A program made the position numbers and the translations under genes. From assembly GCF_017581925.1 (NCBI RefSeq), contig NZ_JAGEVG010000014.1:83901-147900 (forward strand): DNA of 64,000 nucleotides. Direction: 5' to 3'. A model generated the notes under the pieces. It was given only the letters and a program-made list of their open reading frames with translations, was not told the origin of the DNA and did not search any database. The stretch comes from Gelidibacter pelagius (lineage in GTDB: Bacteria > Bacteroidota > Bacteroidia > Flavobacteriales > Flavobacteriaceae). Below are positions 25,801 to 34,447 of this stretch, one piece after another (position 1 is the stretch's first letter; the number at the start of each line of letters is the position of its first letter).

Positions 25801-26878
25801 AGATCATCTGGGGCGGTGTAAAATGACTTTTATAAACGATATCGATGGCATCGTAGAACAGAATATTTCCAAGATATTTAATCGATTTCATCAAATCAAT
25901 GAAGATTCGGAAGGCTCTGGGATTGGTCTTTCCTTAGTTAAGGAACTCGCTACTTTAGCCCACGGCACTATTGAGGCCTCCTATTTAGGAACCACAAAAA
26001 TGAAATTTGTAATCAATTTACCCATTAGAAAAGAGGCTTTTTCCGAAAACGAGATCGATTATACAGTACCCTTTCAAACGATTGAATCGCACCTAGAGAT
26101 AACGCCAAAGAACAAACAGCCCAATACAAAGCCAATCGCCTTGGTGGTTGATGATAACCAGGATATTCGAAACTTCATTAAATCGTTGCTGACCGCTGAT
26201 TTTAGGGTGATCAAGGCGAAAAACGGATCTGAAGGTATTGAAAAAGCGTTTAAGCACATTCCTGATATTATCATTTCGGATGTGGTCATGCCGATAAAGA
26301 CTGGATTTGAACTCTGTAAAACCTTAAAACAGGATGATCGAACGTCCCATATTCCGATTATTATGCTGACCGGAAAAACAGATGAAACCAATGAGATTAT
26401 AGGTTTGGCCACTGGTGCAGATGACTATATTACAAAGCCATTTAATCCCCGAACGTTTCAAATTAAGATTCATAATATTATAGAAAATCGGAAAAAATTA
26501 CATAAACGCTACCAACAGGATAATCTCTTTAGGCCTCAGGAAATTGCGGTAACATCAGCCGATGAAGTCTTTTTGAAAAAGGTTCAAAAAATATTGGATC
26601 AAAACTTATCTGATCCAGAGTTTAATGCCGATACGTTCAGTAAGCAGGTCGGTATGAGCCGAATGCAACTGCACCGAAAAATGTTGGCCTATACAGGACT
26701 TTCTACGTCAAATTTCATAAGATCACAACGCTTGAAACAAGCCACACTTATTCTGCAAGCTTCCGAATATAGCATCAATGAAGTGGCCTATATGGTCGGA
26801 TTTAATACTCCTTCCTATTTTATAAAATGTTTTAAGAAACTCTACGGAGAGACACCTAACGAGTATCTAAAAAAATAG
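22892..26878 (+). CDS. Hybrid two-component system regulator (HTCS)
   Basis: A 1328-residue one-piece sensor-regulator. In order: signal peptide; two-component propeller repeats (Reg_prop, e.g. LWLATQDGLNKYDG, LWVGTFGNGLFK); Y_Y_Y domain near 710-770; transmembrane helix 781-801; HisKA with His837 in LAHEFRSPLTLI; HATPase (N-box Asn948-Asn949, GSGIGLSLVK); receiver with Asp1130 in IISDVVMP; AraC-type HTH (about 1230-1328, EVAYMVGFNTPSYFIKCFKK). The G1 box is degenerate: NDIDGI (982-987) in place of DxGxGI. HTCS proteins usually sense a glycan or environmental ligand and activate adjacent genes. A same-strand cluster of exported proteins follows. Confidence 0.95.
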   Translation: MDKTSKNIQINKNILCCMMYVFGMAQLFGQSQVSFRQLSVHDGLSQNSVVSVTQDSIGYLWLATQDGLNKYDGHQFEIFNEFFVDITRPDYSYLGQIYTDRDGNIITIPISKNPQIYNKKENRFTSFSNLQDVSTVFQDRKKNYWFGTYASGVFKKDFTSGRMVSVLSSYQIKTIFSIAEDPQGTLWITSQGKIISIDQDGAIQNYFPDGDTDSKVNYSKLIADGLDGIWLGTYGNGLWHKDGESSDFKRINALNEDDFELPDNLNILSMHLDKKNRLWVGTFGNGLFKLNLNSSQIKHFEVKKQDPRAIRHNDILCIFEDYTGTLWFGTDGAGISFYDEYLEKFNFINNNQTPEGIHIDLVRAIHVDKNKKVWIGTSGKGLSAYSPQTNQWKTYVRSKNGLSSNRIVSLFTDDVEDELWIGTQEGGLNILQANGRITHYNHTTSIALPAQTIWSILKDEAQNIWLSTRDNGLIQFDKYKGVLKIIDASKGLMSNNIRITIPGEKDKLWIGTEEDGVFSFNTKTEVITDVLKDFQVEDKSLFKKIKSLYYDNKGLLWVGTNGDGLVVFDIKNGEYYQYTMEDGLPNNVIYAILPDSENNLWLSSNRGITMIEPPENLKHKPVIVNYNNYDGLATEFNTGAYFKAKNNSLYFGGLEGFYWFNPAEIQENKVIPKTVLTNFEVFNRSLPLTNDTILNYKQNTLSFTFSSLQFSLPKKNNYRYKLENYDQDWIDSKFTNKVRYTNLASGNYQFLVKSSNYDGVWNDVPESLSFVISKPWYLSNWMLFAYIFLSMVLAFLTYYYFKWRWKMQLDLKQEKEESVRLKRLDEYKTKLYTNLAHEFRSPLTLITAPIKKQLLRNDLKSEAKNDLKLVERNTNQLLNLVDQLLELSKLESGKLRLKVKQHDLGLYLKVITESFQFLAEQHGLKLKASIPEIENAWFDADIVEKIVNNLFSNAIKYTSKGGEIYLHVKEDHLGRCKMTFINDIDGIVEQNISKIFNRFHQINEDSEGSGIGLSLVKELATLAHGTIEASYLGTTKMKFVINLPIRKEAFSENEIDYTVPFQTIESHLEITPKNKQPNTKPIALVVDDNQDIRNFIKSLLTADFRVIKAKNGSEGIEKAFKHIPDIIISDVVMPIKTGFELCKTLKQDDRTSHIPIIMLTGKTDETNEIIGLATGADDYITKPFNPRTFQIKIHNIIENRKKLHKRYQQDNLFRPQEIAVTSADEVFLKKVQKILDQNLSDPEFNADTFSKQVGMSRMQLHRKMLAYTGLSTSNFIRSQRLKQATLILQASEYSINEVAYMVGFNTPSYFIKCFKKLYGETPNEYLKK

Positions 26879-26903
26879 CAAATTCCCCGTCAAATGGCCT
26901 CAA

Positions 26904-26969
26904 TGTTACACCTGTTCTATAGGTTGTTACAAATATGGTATCCCTTTACAAATCTCCTATCTAAATTTG
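26904..26969 (+). promoter_or_regulatory. Candidate HTCS target promoter
   Basis: A direct repeat TGTTAC (26904-26909 and 26925-26930) spaced by 21 bp, about two helical turns, brackets a small dyad ACCT/AGGT. It ends 31 nt before the -7 box TAAATTTG (26962-26969), so it touches the place of a -33 element, which is missing. AraC-type HTCS outputs bind direct half-sites at such spacing. Regulation by the HTCS is inference. Confidence 0.5.
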
Positions 26970-27078
26970 TTTGCATAGTGCTTCATTAGTATTTAGACTA
27001 AAAATCACTATGAATGGAATTTAAAAACAACTGTGTTTTTTGTTCCACTAAAGATCAATCACCTAAAAATCAAACATA

Positions 27079-27528
27079 ATGAAAACTAAAATGATCCTAT
27101 GCCTGATTGTATTGGGTTTTGCAGTACAGAACACCTATTCACAGAGACGACAGTTGAAATCTACCAAAGTAGTATTTGTAGTGAATAAAAAGTCCAACAA
27201 GATTGAAGGTTTAGAGCTCTTCGAAAAAGAAAGCACTGAAATGCTGGTTAAAAAGTATCCTAAAAAGAAGTTCTTTTTAGGCGTGTTAAAAGGCAATTAT
27301 AAAATGGAGAATAATCGGATGAAACCAAATAAAGGAGCAGTCATTACCATGTATACGGATAAAAAGAAATTACCCGGAGATATGTTCCTTCCTGGAGATA
27401 TGTTTCTTCCTGGCGACATGTTTCTTCCTGGAGATATGTTTCTTCCAGGTGACATGTTCTCACTTGATAGATCAAAGTTTGAAGTTAAAGAAGTGAATGC
27501 TTCACAATTAATTTTTAATACCCTATAA
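27079..27528 (+). CDS. Secreted protein with LPGDMF hexapeptide repeats
   Basis: A 149-residue protein with signal peptide MILCLIVLGFAVQNTYSQ. The N-terminal half is basic (Lys/Arg rich). Near residues 98-127 five exact copies of LPGDMF occur, followed by a charged tail. It is first in the HTCS-linked cluster and is preceded by the candidate HTCS promoter. The next gene starts 3 nt after its stop. The repeated hexapeptide may form a short regular coil; no family is recognised. Confidence 0.75.
   Translation: MKTKMILCLIVLGFAVQNTYSQRRQLKSTKVVFVVNKKSNKIEGLELFEKESTEMLVKKYPKKKFFLGVLKGNYKMENNRMKPNKGAVITMYTDKKKLPGDMFLPGDMFLPGDMFLPGDMFLPGDMFSLDRSKFEVKEVNASQLIFNTL
27370..27459 (+). repeat. In-frame 18-bp tandem repeat (5 units)
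   Basis: Five 18-bp units, each encoding LPGDMF, lie head to tail. Synonymous differences (cct/ccc/cca, gga/ggc/ggt, gat/gac) show the peptide is conserved while codons drift, so selection acts on the protein repeat. Confidence 0.9.
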
Positions 27529-27531
27529 CTC

Positions 27532-28356
27532 ATGAAAACGCTAAAAGTTAAAACAAATCTGTCTCATTATTTGATATTATTACTGTGTTGCCTGGTTTTT
27601 GTCCCAGATGCGAATGCACAGTTTCTTAAAAAACTCAAAAAGCGAGTAGAACAAAAAGTAGAGAATGCAGTTATCGAAAAAACGGCCAATAAGGCCGCTG
27701 AAAAAGCGACCAAATCCATGGACAAAATGTTTGACATCAATCCGTTTGGAGGAAGTAAAGAAAAGGCAGATCCTTCTTTGGTTGCCGATAATTATGATTT
27801 CACTTGGAAATATTCATTAAAAATGTCCACTAAAGAAGGGGAGATCGTTTTTGATTATTATCTAAAACCTGATGCAGCTTATTTCGGATTCACTTCTGCA
27901 ATGATGAACAATATGTTCACGGTCATGGATACTGATCATAATATAATGGCTGTATTTATGGCGTCTGATGGTAACAATATTGGTATGGTCAATCAAATGC
28001 CAGAGATAGATTTAGAGGAAGCCAATGAAGTACCAGAAAATTTCACTTTTGAAACCTTGCCTGACAAAACCATAAACGGATATGATTGTAAAGGCGTCAA
28101 AGCGGTCAATGAGGACTATGAGATGACCATGTATTTTATTACGGATGCCGAAATAAGCTTTGATGACATTTATAAAAACAGCAGGACAAAAATTCCTGAT
28201 GCGCTCAAGGATTATTTCAATGAAGACGATAAAATTCTAATGATCCATATGGATATGAGAAATCTTAAAAATAAAAAAGAGAATGCCACCATGGAATGTA
28301 TAGGGCTTGAGGAAGTTCAAAAGTCGATCAACAAATCTGATTATACATTCATGTAG
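27532..28356 (+). CDS. DUF4412-type secreted protein
   Basis: A 274-residue protein. A signal peptide (LILLLCCLVFVPDANAQ) precedes a Lys/Glu-rich amphipathic helix of about residues 32-65, then a beta-rich domain with YDFTWKYSLKMSTKEGEIVFDYYL, MTMYFITDAE and NGYDCKG, as in DUF4412 proteins. It lies 3 nt after the hexapeptide-repeat gene, in the same operon. Function of the family is unknown. Confidence 0.7.
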   Translation: MKTLKVKTNLSHYLILLLCCLVFVPDANAQFLKKLKKRVEQKVENAVIEKTANKAAEKATKSMDKMFDINPFGGSKEKADPSLVADNYDFTWKYSLKMSTKEGEIVFDYYLKPDAAYFGFTSAMMNNMFTVMDTDHNIMAVFMASDGNNIGMVNQMPEIDLEEANEVPENFTFETLPDKTINGYDCKGVKAVNEDYEMTMYFITDAEISFDDIYKNSRTKIPDALKDYFNEDDKILMIHMDMRNLKNKKENATMECIGLEEVQKSINKSDYTFM

Positions 28357-28397
28357 TAGATCATTAAAAATCAAATAATCATCTAAATAAGAAAGTC

Positions 28398-31067
28398 ATG
28401 AAAAAACTACTACTTTTTTTGCTGAGCGTAACGTTTACAGTTACCCTATTTTCACAAACGACCTATACGGTTAACAGTGTGGACAATCTACCTGATAACA
28501 ATATTAATGACACGGTTTGTGCAGATGTCAACGGGAATTGCACTTTGAGAGCTGCCATTCAAAATGCAAATAAAACCAGCACGAAGGATGTCATTCATTT
28601 CAATATTTCTGGCACGGGACCATTTGTCATTGCGGTTATGGATGATATATTACCATCTATCACGAGACCTATTATCATCGATGGACGTACTCAGCCTGGT
28701 TATACTAATGCACCTCTCATCGAGATAGATGGCAATGCATTACCAACAGATAGAAATGGGCTACAACTTATAGGGAGTTCTGAGGGTAGTGAAATTTACG
28801 GATTAAGTATTGGTGGCTTTAAACGTTTAGTGGACTATCCATTTAGTCGGGGTTATGGGATATATGCAAATACTGGGAATCATATTATTCAGGCCAATTA
28901 TATTGGGATGAGGGGAGATGGAACGACCGTTAATGCCAACACTGGTGATGGTATGTATTTCAGAAATTCGGGCGGAAACCTTGTTGGAGGAGTCCAACCA
29001 AATCAGGGGAATTTAATTTCAGGAAACCGGGCAGCCGGAGTTACTTTTGAAGGCCTCGCCACAAATTCTGCCGCTACTAATAATAGGGTTCAAGGTAACT
29101 TAATTGGTACGGATATTACTGGGACTTTAAATAGAGGAAACGTTTATAATGTTCAATTTTTAAATGCCCACAACAATATTCTGGGAGGCAATACAGAGGC
29201 GGCCCGTAATATTATTTCTGGAAGCTATTCTGAAACTGATGACAAGGTAGGAACTGGAATCGCAGTTTCAGGACCGGAGGCTTATGGTAATAAAATTATC
29301 GGAAACTATATTGGTACGGATATTACGGGAACCAAATCCATTCCCAATGTAAGAGGCGGAATTTTTGTGCTGTTTGGAGCCCATGATAATGAGATTGGAA
29401 CCGATCAAGTGGGAGAAGGAAACCTAATTTCCGGAAATGGACTATTTGGCCTTTATTTTCAAGGTGATGACACTTTAGATTCTGTGAGTTCCAATACAGT
29501 TCAAGGAAACTATATTGGTGTTGATGTTACCGGAACTATCGCCCTGCCTAACGGAAGGGGCATAATTATGAATGGAGGACAAACCAATAATAATAGCATT
29601 GGTGGCACTTCAGTAAATTCTCGAAATGTGATCTCGGGGAATGATACCGGGATTTCTTTAACTAGTGGTAGGAATAACCTGGTGATCGGAAATTACATAG
29701 GATTAAACGCTGCGGGCAATGGGGCGGTGCCTAATGCCATAGGAGTATCCATTAGAGCTGCCTCGACAAACACGACCGTTGGAGGTGCTGATCCATCCAA
29801 TCGAAACATTATTTCTGGAAATAGCAATTTTGGAATTTCAGTTTCTGGGATTGGACACAATATTCAGAATAATTATATAGGATTAAATGCGCAGGGCACA
29901 GGAGTCATCAGCAATGGTTACGAAGGCTTAATCTTAGGCGGAACATTAACCGATACCAAGGTGTCCCACAATACGATTTCGGGTAACGGTACCATTATGG
30001 GCCGATCCATAAACGTGAGTTTTGTTTTAGCAGAGGAGGTTCATTTCTATAGCAATAAAGTAGGAACATTGCCCGACGGGAATACGGGAGTTATCAATGT
30101 GGGCGTTGGTTTGACATTGAATAGTTCCAGTAATAATAGGATAGGAGGTACTACTGCAGCTGAAGGGAATATCTTCGGCAATCATGGTACCCATGGCATA
30201 CTCATGGTTGAAAACTCGAGTAACAATAGCGTAGGGTATAATTCTATAGGCGTGGGTTTAGACGGTACTTCCAATATTGGAAATAACTATAGCGGTATCT
30301 TCATTACAGGTGCCAACACAGGTAATTCCATCAAGTATAACCGTATAGCAAATAACCAAACAGGCATAGAGTTAAGTCCTTCTTCAGGAACTCCAACTCA
30401 AGTATCCATTTTGGAGAACAGCATTTTTGATAATTCTTATATAGGAATTCATCTGGTGGGTGCAACTAAAAATGATATTGGCGATGCTGATACAGGGCCT
30501 AATAATCTTCAAAACACCCCAGAAATCAGTACCATTACGTATATGGGAGGAGGTCAGATAGAAATCATCTATGCCGTTCCAAGTTCCGTGACCAACTCTG
30601 CCTATCCTTTATGGATTGAGTTTTTTGGGGCAACCAATGATCAAGGCAAATTTTTTATAGATTCAGATTCATATACCGCTCCAGGAGTTAAAACCGTAAC
30701 TATAGAGCTTCCTAGTGGTTATGATCCCGCTGATTATGAAAACATTGTCGCTACGGCCACCGATGCCAATGGAAATACATCAGAATTTGGAGTGAATGTT
30801 AGTTATACCTTATCTGTTTCACAATTAGAACATCAAATGGTCAAACTTTATCCCAATCCAGTTACCGATAAATTATTTATTCAATCGCCATCTTCAAAAA
30901 ATTTCAATTTAAAACTGGTCAATAGTTTGGGGCAACTTGTAATGAGTCAAGATAGTAATAGTGCTTCCGCAGAATTGGATCTATCGTCATTATCAAGAGG
31001 CCTATATGTTTTGAACGTGATGGATGACAATAGGAATTTCCAAACAATTAAAATCATTAAAAACTAG
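28398..31067 (+). CDS. Right-handed beta-helix protein with T9SS sorting domain
   Basis: An 889-residue secreted protein. A signal peptide (LLLFLLSVTFTVTLFSQ) precedes a CSLREA-like entry motif (VCADVNGNCTLRAAIQNAN). A long series of parallel beta-helix coils follows, with recurrent GNYIGTDITGT, NLISGN and G-GNIISGN units (about residues 90-700). A C-terminal Por-type sorting domain (VKLYPNPVTDKLFI, LSRGLYVLNV, TIKIIKN) directs export by the type IX system and surface attachment. Such helices commonly bind or cleave polysaccharide, but no catalytic residues can be assigned; it may be adhesive. Confidence 0.9.
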   Translation: MKKLLLFLLSVTFTVTLFSQTTYTVNSVDNLPDNNINDTVCADVNGNCTLRAAIQNANKTSTKDVIHFNISGTGPFVIAVMDDILPSITRPIIIDGRTQPGYTNAPLIEIDGNALPTDRNGLQLIGSSEGSEIYGLSIGGFKRLVDYPFSRGYGIYANTGNHIIQANYIGMRGDGTTVNANTGDGMYFRNSGGNLVGGVQPNQGNLISGNRAAGVTFEGLATNSAATNNRVQGNLIGTDITGTLNRGNVYNVQFLNAHNNILGGNTEAARNIISGSYSETDDKVGTGIAVSGPEAYGNKIIGNYIGTDITGTKSIPNVRGGIFVLFGAHDNEIGTDQVGEGNLISGNGLFGLYFQGDDTLDSVSSNTVQGNYIGVDVTGTIALPNGRGIIMNGGQTNNNSIGGTSVNSRNVISGNDTGISLTSGRNNLVIGNYIGLNAAGNGAVPNAIGVSIRAASTNTTVGGADPSNRNIISGNSNFGISVSGIGHNIQNNYIGLNAQGTGVISNGYEGLILGGTLTDTKVSHNTISGNGTIMGRSINVSFVLAEEVHFYSNKVGTLPDGNTGVINVGVGLTLNSSSNNRIGGTTAAEGNIFGNHGTHGILMVENSSNNSVGYNSIGVGLDGTSNIGNNYSGIFITGANTGNSIKYNRIANNQTGIELSPSSGTPTQVSILENSIFDNSYIGIHLVGATKNDIGDADTGPNNLQNTPEISTITYMGGGQIEIIYAVPSSVTNSAYPLWIEFFGATNDQGKFFIDSDSYTAPGVKTVTIELPSGYDPADYENIVATATDANGNTSEFGVNVSYTLSVSQLEHQMVKLYPNPVTDKLFIQSPSSKNFNLKLVNSLGQLVMSQDSNSASAELDLSSLSRGLYVLNVMDDNRNFQTIKIIKN

Positions 31068-31073
31068 TAAATA

Positions 31074-31166
31074 ATGAATGTGAAAAAACATCTAAAAATT
31101 GTCATGTTCCTTGCGCTATTTTCTTCATGCCAAGACCAGAAAGAGGAAGGGTCAAGTTTAAAATAA
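31074..31166 (+). CDS. Tiny lipoprotein-like peptide (30 aa), possible remnant
   Basis: An ATG ORF of 30 codons, 6 nt after the beta-helix gene, encodes a complete lipoprotein signal (IVMFLALFSSC) followed by only 12 residues (CQDQKEEGSSLK). The mature part is so short that it is either a minimal lipopeptide or the truncated start of a larger lipoprotein. The 150 nt downstream have no matching frame. Confidence 0.4.
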   Translation: MNVKKHLKIVMFLALFSSCQDQKEEGSSLK

Positions 31167-31319
31167 GGTTGGAGATGGGAGAATTATGTCTAACTCAATT
31201 GATTTTAAATAGAAATTAAGGGGGCAAAAGGGCTGAAAAATAAAGCCTATAATTGGAATTCGGATGTTTAAATTCCAGACCCTAATGAATTTTTTTTCGA
31301 CTGAAAATGGCACTTCTTA

Positions 31320-31829
31320 ATGTTTAAGAATGATAATATGGACGCTTCTGTGATTTTAAATTTTAATATTCATACACCCGCATTGATTGTGTTAGTCTCG
31401 ACAACACCATTTTTGCTGTTTACCATCCGAAATATCATGCTTTCAAAAGCTTCTAAACATTGGACTAAAATAAATGGGATGATTACCACTACAGAAGAAT
31501 TTCAGTTAGGTGCAAAATTCAGGTTGCACTATGAATATAGCTTAGGTGATCATACGTTTACCAGCAGAAGGATTTTTTATTCAAATACCACAACCTATTC
31601 CAAAAGATTGGCTGAGGAATTCGAACAAAGATATTCCAAATACCAAATTGTCAATGTGTTCTACAATCCTAAAAATCCAAAACAATCGGTATTGGAACCT
31701 GGAAGAACGGATGGGGCTTTTTTGATCATCGGTGTTTTGGGAGTTCTTTTTTTGTTGAGTGTTTTAGCAATTTTTTTCCCAAACCTATATAATGCACTTA
31801 TAGATGTTTTAACTCGATTGTTCAATTAA
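31320..31829 (+). CDS. DUF3592-type membrane protein
   Basis: A 169-residue protein with an N-terminal helix (LIVLVSTTPFLLFTI), an extracytoplasmic domain of the DUF3592 kind (W-x-x-x-G-M-I, LHYEYSLGDHTFTSRRIFY, VNVFYNPKNPKQSVLEPG), and a C-terminal helix (FLIIGVLGVLFLLSVLAIFF). The NP-x-x-P-x-x-S-V-L-E-P-G signature is characteristic. Function unknown. It lies inside the exported-protein cluster downstream of the HTCS, with a 10-nt gap to the next gene. Confidence 0.8.
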   Translation: MFKNDNMDASVILNFNIHTPALIVLVSTTPFLLFTIRNIMLSKASKHWTKINGMITTTEEFQLGAKFRLHYEYSLGDHTFTSRRIFYSNTTTYSKRLAEEFEQRYSKYQIVNVFYNPKNPKQSVLEPGRTDGAFLIIGVLGVLFLLSVLAIFFPNLYNALIDVLTRLFN

Positions 31830-31839
31830 AACCAAGATT

Positions 31840-33246
31840 ATGAAATCACATTTATATACCAAAAATCTAGTTTGTACCAAGTTATTATTCATCGGAATAA
31901 CTTTATTGTTTTCTCAAGGCAGCAAGGGTCAATGCTGGCAATCAGTATCGGTTGGAAACACCCATACCATTGCATTGACTCCTGAAGGTAGCTTATGGAC
32001 TTGGGGTCTAAGCTCTTACGGTTTAGGGGATGGAAGTGTTCATTCTAATATCCCAAAACAATTAGGTACAGATACAGATTGGAAATTTATTTCGACAGAA
32101 AATAAGCATAGTTTTGCCATTAAAACCGATGGGTCGCTATGGGGATGGGGCTATAACTGGTCTGGGCAATTGGGAAACGGAACTAATACAGACTTAGAGT
32201 TTTTGACGAGAATCGGTACAGATACTGATTGGGATTGGGTATCGTCAGGTCCTAGTCACAGTGTGGGCATAAAAACTGATGGATCCTTATGGGCTTGGGG
32301 ATCTAATGTAAAAGGTGAATTGGGAAATGGTGGTTCAGAAAACTCACATCTGCCTATTCATATTATAAGTCAATATGACTCTACCAAGTGGGAAAAGGCC
32401 TTCGCTGGGGAAATTTTTACGATAGCCATAAAAACTGATGGCACCTTGTGGACTTGGGGACATAATTCAGGAGGGCAATTGGGCGATGGAACAACCACCG
32501 AAAAACGAGTGCCATTTAAAATAGGATCCGATACGGACTGGGCAACCATAGCTACGGGATATCAACACGTCATCGCAATAAAAACTGACGGCACCTTATG
32601 GGCTTGGGGTATTAATAATTTTGGGCAATTAGGTGATGGTACAAATTCACAACGAATAACCCCGACTCAAATAGGAACAGATACCGATTGGAAAGCGGTT
32701 GATGCAGGAGTTCACCATACTCTCACAACAAAAACGGATGGCACCTTGTGGGCATGGGGCTTGAATGGCGCAGGTTCAGTAGGCGATAATACCATCATTA
32801 ATAGAAATGCTCCTGTTCAAATTGGTATGGAGACTGATTGGCAATCTGTATCTGCGGGAAACCTTCAGTCAAAAGCCTTGAAAACAGATGGTAATATTTG
32901 GGCTTGGGGATATAACAACAGTGGTCAAGTAGGAAACGGACCTAGCACCGGATCAGTAAGAACTCCAGTTTTGACAAACTGTGCAGTGTTATCTCTTGAT
33001 GTTATAGAACAAAGTGTTTATTCAGTTTACCCAAATCCAGTCTCCAATATTTTAACTATTGAAACTCCAGTTGGCGCAAATTATAAATTGAAGGTTATAA
33101 ATCAATTAGGGCAACTTGTTTTAAGACAAAACAAGAATACATCGTCTTCTTCATTGGATGTTTCAACCTTATCAAAAGGTCTTTATTTTCTAAACATCAA
33201 CTCTGAGAATGATGGAAAGCAAACGGTCAAATTCATAAAGAACTAA
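31840..33246 (+). CDS. RCC1-repeat protein with T9SS sorting domain
   Basis: A 468-residue secreted protein with a signal peptide and about seven RCC1-type blades, each with KTDGTLWAWG-N-GQLGDGT. These form a beta-propeller over residues 30-385. The C-terminal sorting domain (VYPNPVSNILTIE, LSKGLYFLNI, KFIKN) marks type IX secretion. RCC1 propellers bind partner proteins or ligands rather than catalyse. It is next to, and shares the sorting tail of, the beta-helix protein, so both probably reach the surface together. Confidence 0.9.
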   Translation: MKSHLYTKNLVCTKLLFIGITLLFSQGSKGQCWQSVSVGNTHTIALTPEGSLWTWGLSSYGLGDGSVHSNIPKQLGTDTDWKFISTENKHSFAIKTDGSLWGWGYNWSGQLGNGTNTDLEFLTRIGTDTDWDWVSSGPSHSVGIKTDGSLWAWGSNVKGELGNGGSENSHLPIHIISQYDSTKWEKAFAGEIFTIAIKTDGTLWTWGHNSGGQLGDGTTTEKRVPFKIGSDTDWATIATGYQHVIAIKTDGTLWAWGINNFGQLGDGTNSQRITPTQIGTDTDWKAVDAGVHHTLTTKTDGTLWAWGLNGAGSVGDNTIINRNAPVQIGMETDWQSVSAGNLQSKALKTDGNIWAWGYNNSGQVGNGPSTGSVRTPVLTNCAVLSLDVIEQSVYSVYPNPVSNILTIETPVGANYKLKVINQLGQLVLRQNKNTSSSSLDVSTLSKGLYFLNINSENDGKQTVKFIKN

Positions 33247-33254
33247 CAAAAGTC

Positions 33255-33833
33255 ATGAAAAAATATATTTATGTATCAATTTTTATAGCGCTCTTTTTTT
33301 CTTGTAAAGGAAACGGGCAAACTACTGAACCTATATCGAACAATGACAGTCCCAATCCAGATAGTAATTTCGTGTTCAGCGGTGATTACGACGATTTACT
33401 CACCTTGGAAATGGCATCCAGAATTACCGGGTTCGATGCATCAAAGGCCAATAAAATGCACACAATGAAAGGGATGATGGGTGAAACCCTGCGGTATTAC
33501 TGGGAAAATGGAAGAGAAGAAGTGAAAGAAAAATCGGCTTCAAATCGTAAAACAGTGAGCTACCCACGATCTGATCTCGTTCAGTTAAAATGGGTGGACG
33601 GAGAAGCGGATATGGCATCTTTTTTAGACTTCATCGATCTTGAAGCACATCCAGAATTAGTAAAAATCAATGGCGTTGGCCAGCGTGCGTATTGGAATTC
33701 TGAGAAGCAACATTTAGAGGTGTATTATAACGGCGTTTCATTTACACTACAGGTCGATATTTCTAATGATGATAGTTTGGATAAAGAAAAAACCATCGAA
33801 TTGGCAAAATTAATTATTACTGAACAATTTTAA
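33255..33833 (+). CDS. Lipoprotein of unknown function
   Basis: A 192-residue lipoprotein: MKKYIYVSIFIALFFSCKG gives a lipobox (LFFSC). The mature protein is acidic and has SGDYDDLLTLEMASRITGFD and QRAYWNSEKQHLEVYYNG, a pattern of small globular periplasmic lipoproteins. It is spaced 8 and 9 nt from its neighbours, so it belongs to the operon. No family recognised. Confidence 0.65.
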   Translation: MKKYIYVSIFIALFFSCKGNGQTTEPISNNDSPNPDSNFVFSGDYDDLLTLEMASRITGFDASKANKMHTMKGMMGETLRYYWENGREEVKEKSASNRKTVSYPRSDLVQLKWVDGEADMASFLDFIDLEAHPELVKINGVGQRAYWNSEKQHLEVYYNGVSFTLQVDISNDDSLDKEKTIELAKLIITEQF

Positions 33834-33842
33834 TTTCTACAG

Positions 33843-34439
33843 ATGAAACATACATCAAAAATACCAGTTTTTTTGTTGGCGCTTTCTATTTTATTTAGCT
33901 GTAAAAATGACACTAAAGTAGATGGAGAGACCATAATGAAATCGGTAAATACAGAAGTCTCTAAAGAGAAAAAAGACAGCCCGTCGAACTCTGAATTGGA
34001 AAAATTAAAAGAAGCGCTTATAAATAAAACGCCCTTGACTGATGAACAATTAGTGCGTGCATTTCCTAAGGAGTTGATGGGTTTTCCGTTGGATGAAGTC
34101 AATGCTATCCCAGGAATGTCACAAGTTTATGGGCAATTTAATAATGGGAAAATAGCACTTTCCATTGTCGATGCAGTTGGGAATAAAAACTCTGCAGCGA
34201 TCACGTTTCTTAGTTTTTATGAATACGTGCCGCCTTCCAATGAAAAGAGTAAACTAATCAAAATTGAAAGAGACGGTTTTAAAACGATAAGTGACTATAA
34301 GTATAACGAAACCGAAATGAAATTGCTTCTTGACAATCGTTTTATGGTTAATCTTAGTGCAAAAGCGATGACGCCCGATGAACTTTGGGAAACTTTTGAT
34401 ATAGAGTCCCTTAAAAAATATAAAGAATTGAACAGATAA
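33843..34439 (+). CDS. Lipoprotein, paralog A of a tandem pair
   Basis: A 198-residue lipoprotein with lipobox LSILFSC. The core has KTPLTDEQLVRAFPKELMGF, LSIVDAVGNKN, LDNRFMVNLSAKAMTPDELWETFD. The next gene shares the same core, so this is a tandem duplication. Spacing of 8 nt to it supports one operon. Function unknown. Confidence 0.7.
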   Translation: MKHTSKIPVFLLALSILFSCKNDTKVDGETIMKSVNTEVSKEKKDSPSNSELEKLKEALINKTPLTDEQLVRAFPKELMGFPLDEVNAIPGMSQVYGQFNNGKIALSIVDAVGNKNSAAITFLSFYEYVPPSNEKSKLIKIERDGFKTISDYKYNETEMKLLLDNRFMVNLSAKAMTPDELWETFDIESLKKYKELNR

Positions 34440-34447
34440 AGCTAATC

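Noticed and set aside
22892..26878. A polysaccharide utilisation locus around the HTCS
   Set aside because: No SusC/SusD pair, sulfatase or glycoside hydrolase lies near; the downstream genes are other exported proteins.
27370..27459. Regular 18-bp repeats as a CRISPR array
   Set aside because: Units are contiguous with no spacers and are in-frame codons of LPGDMF; no cas genes are near.
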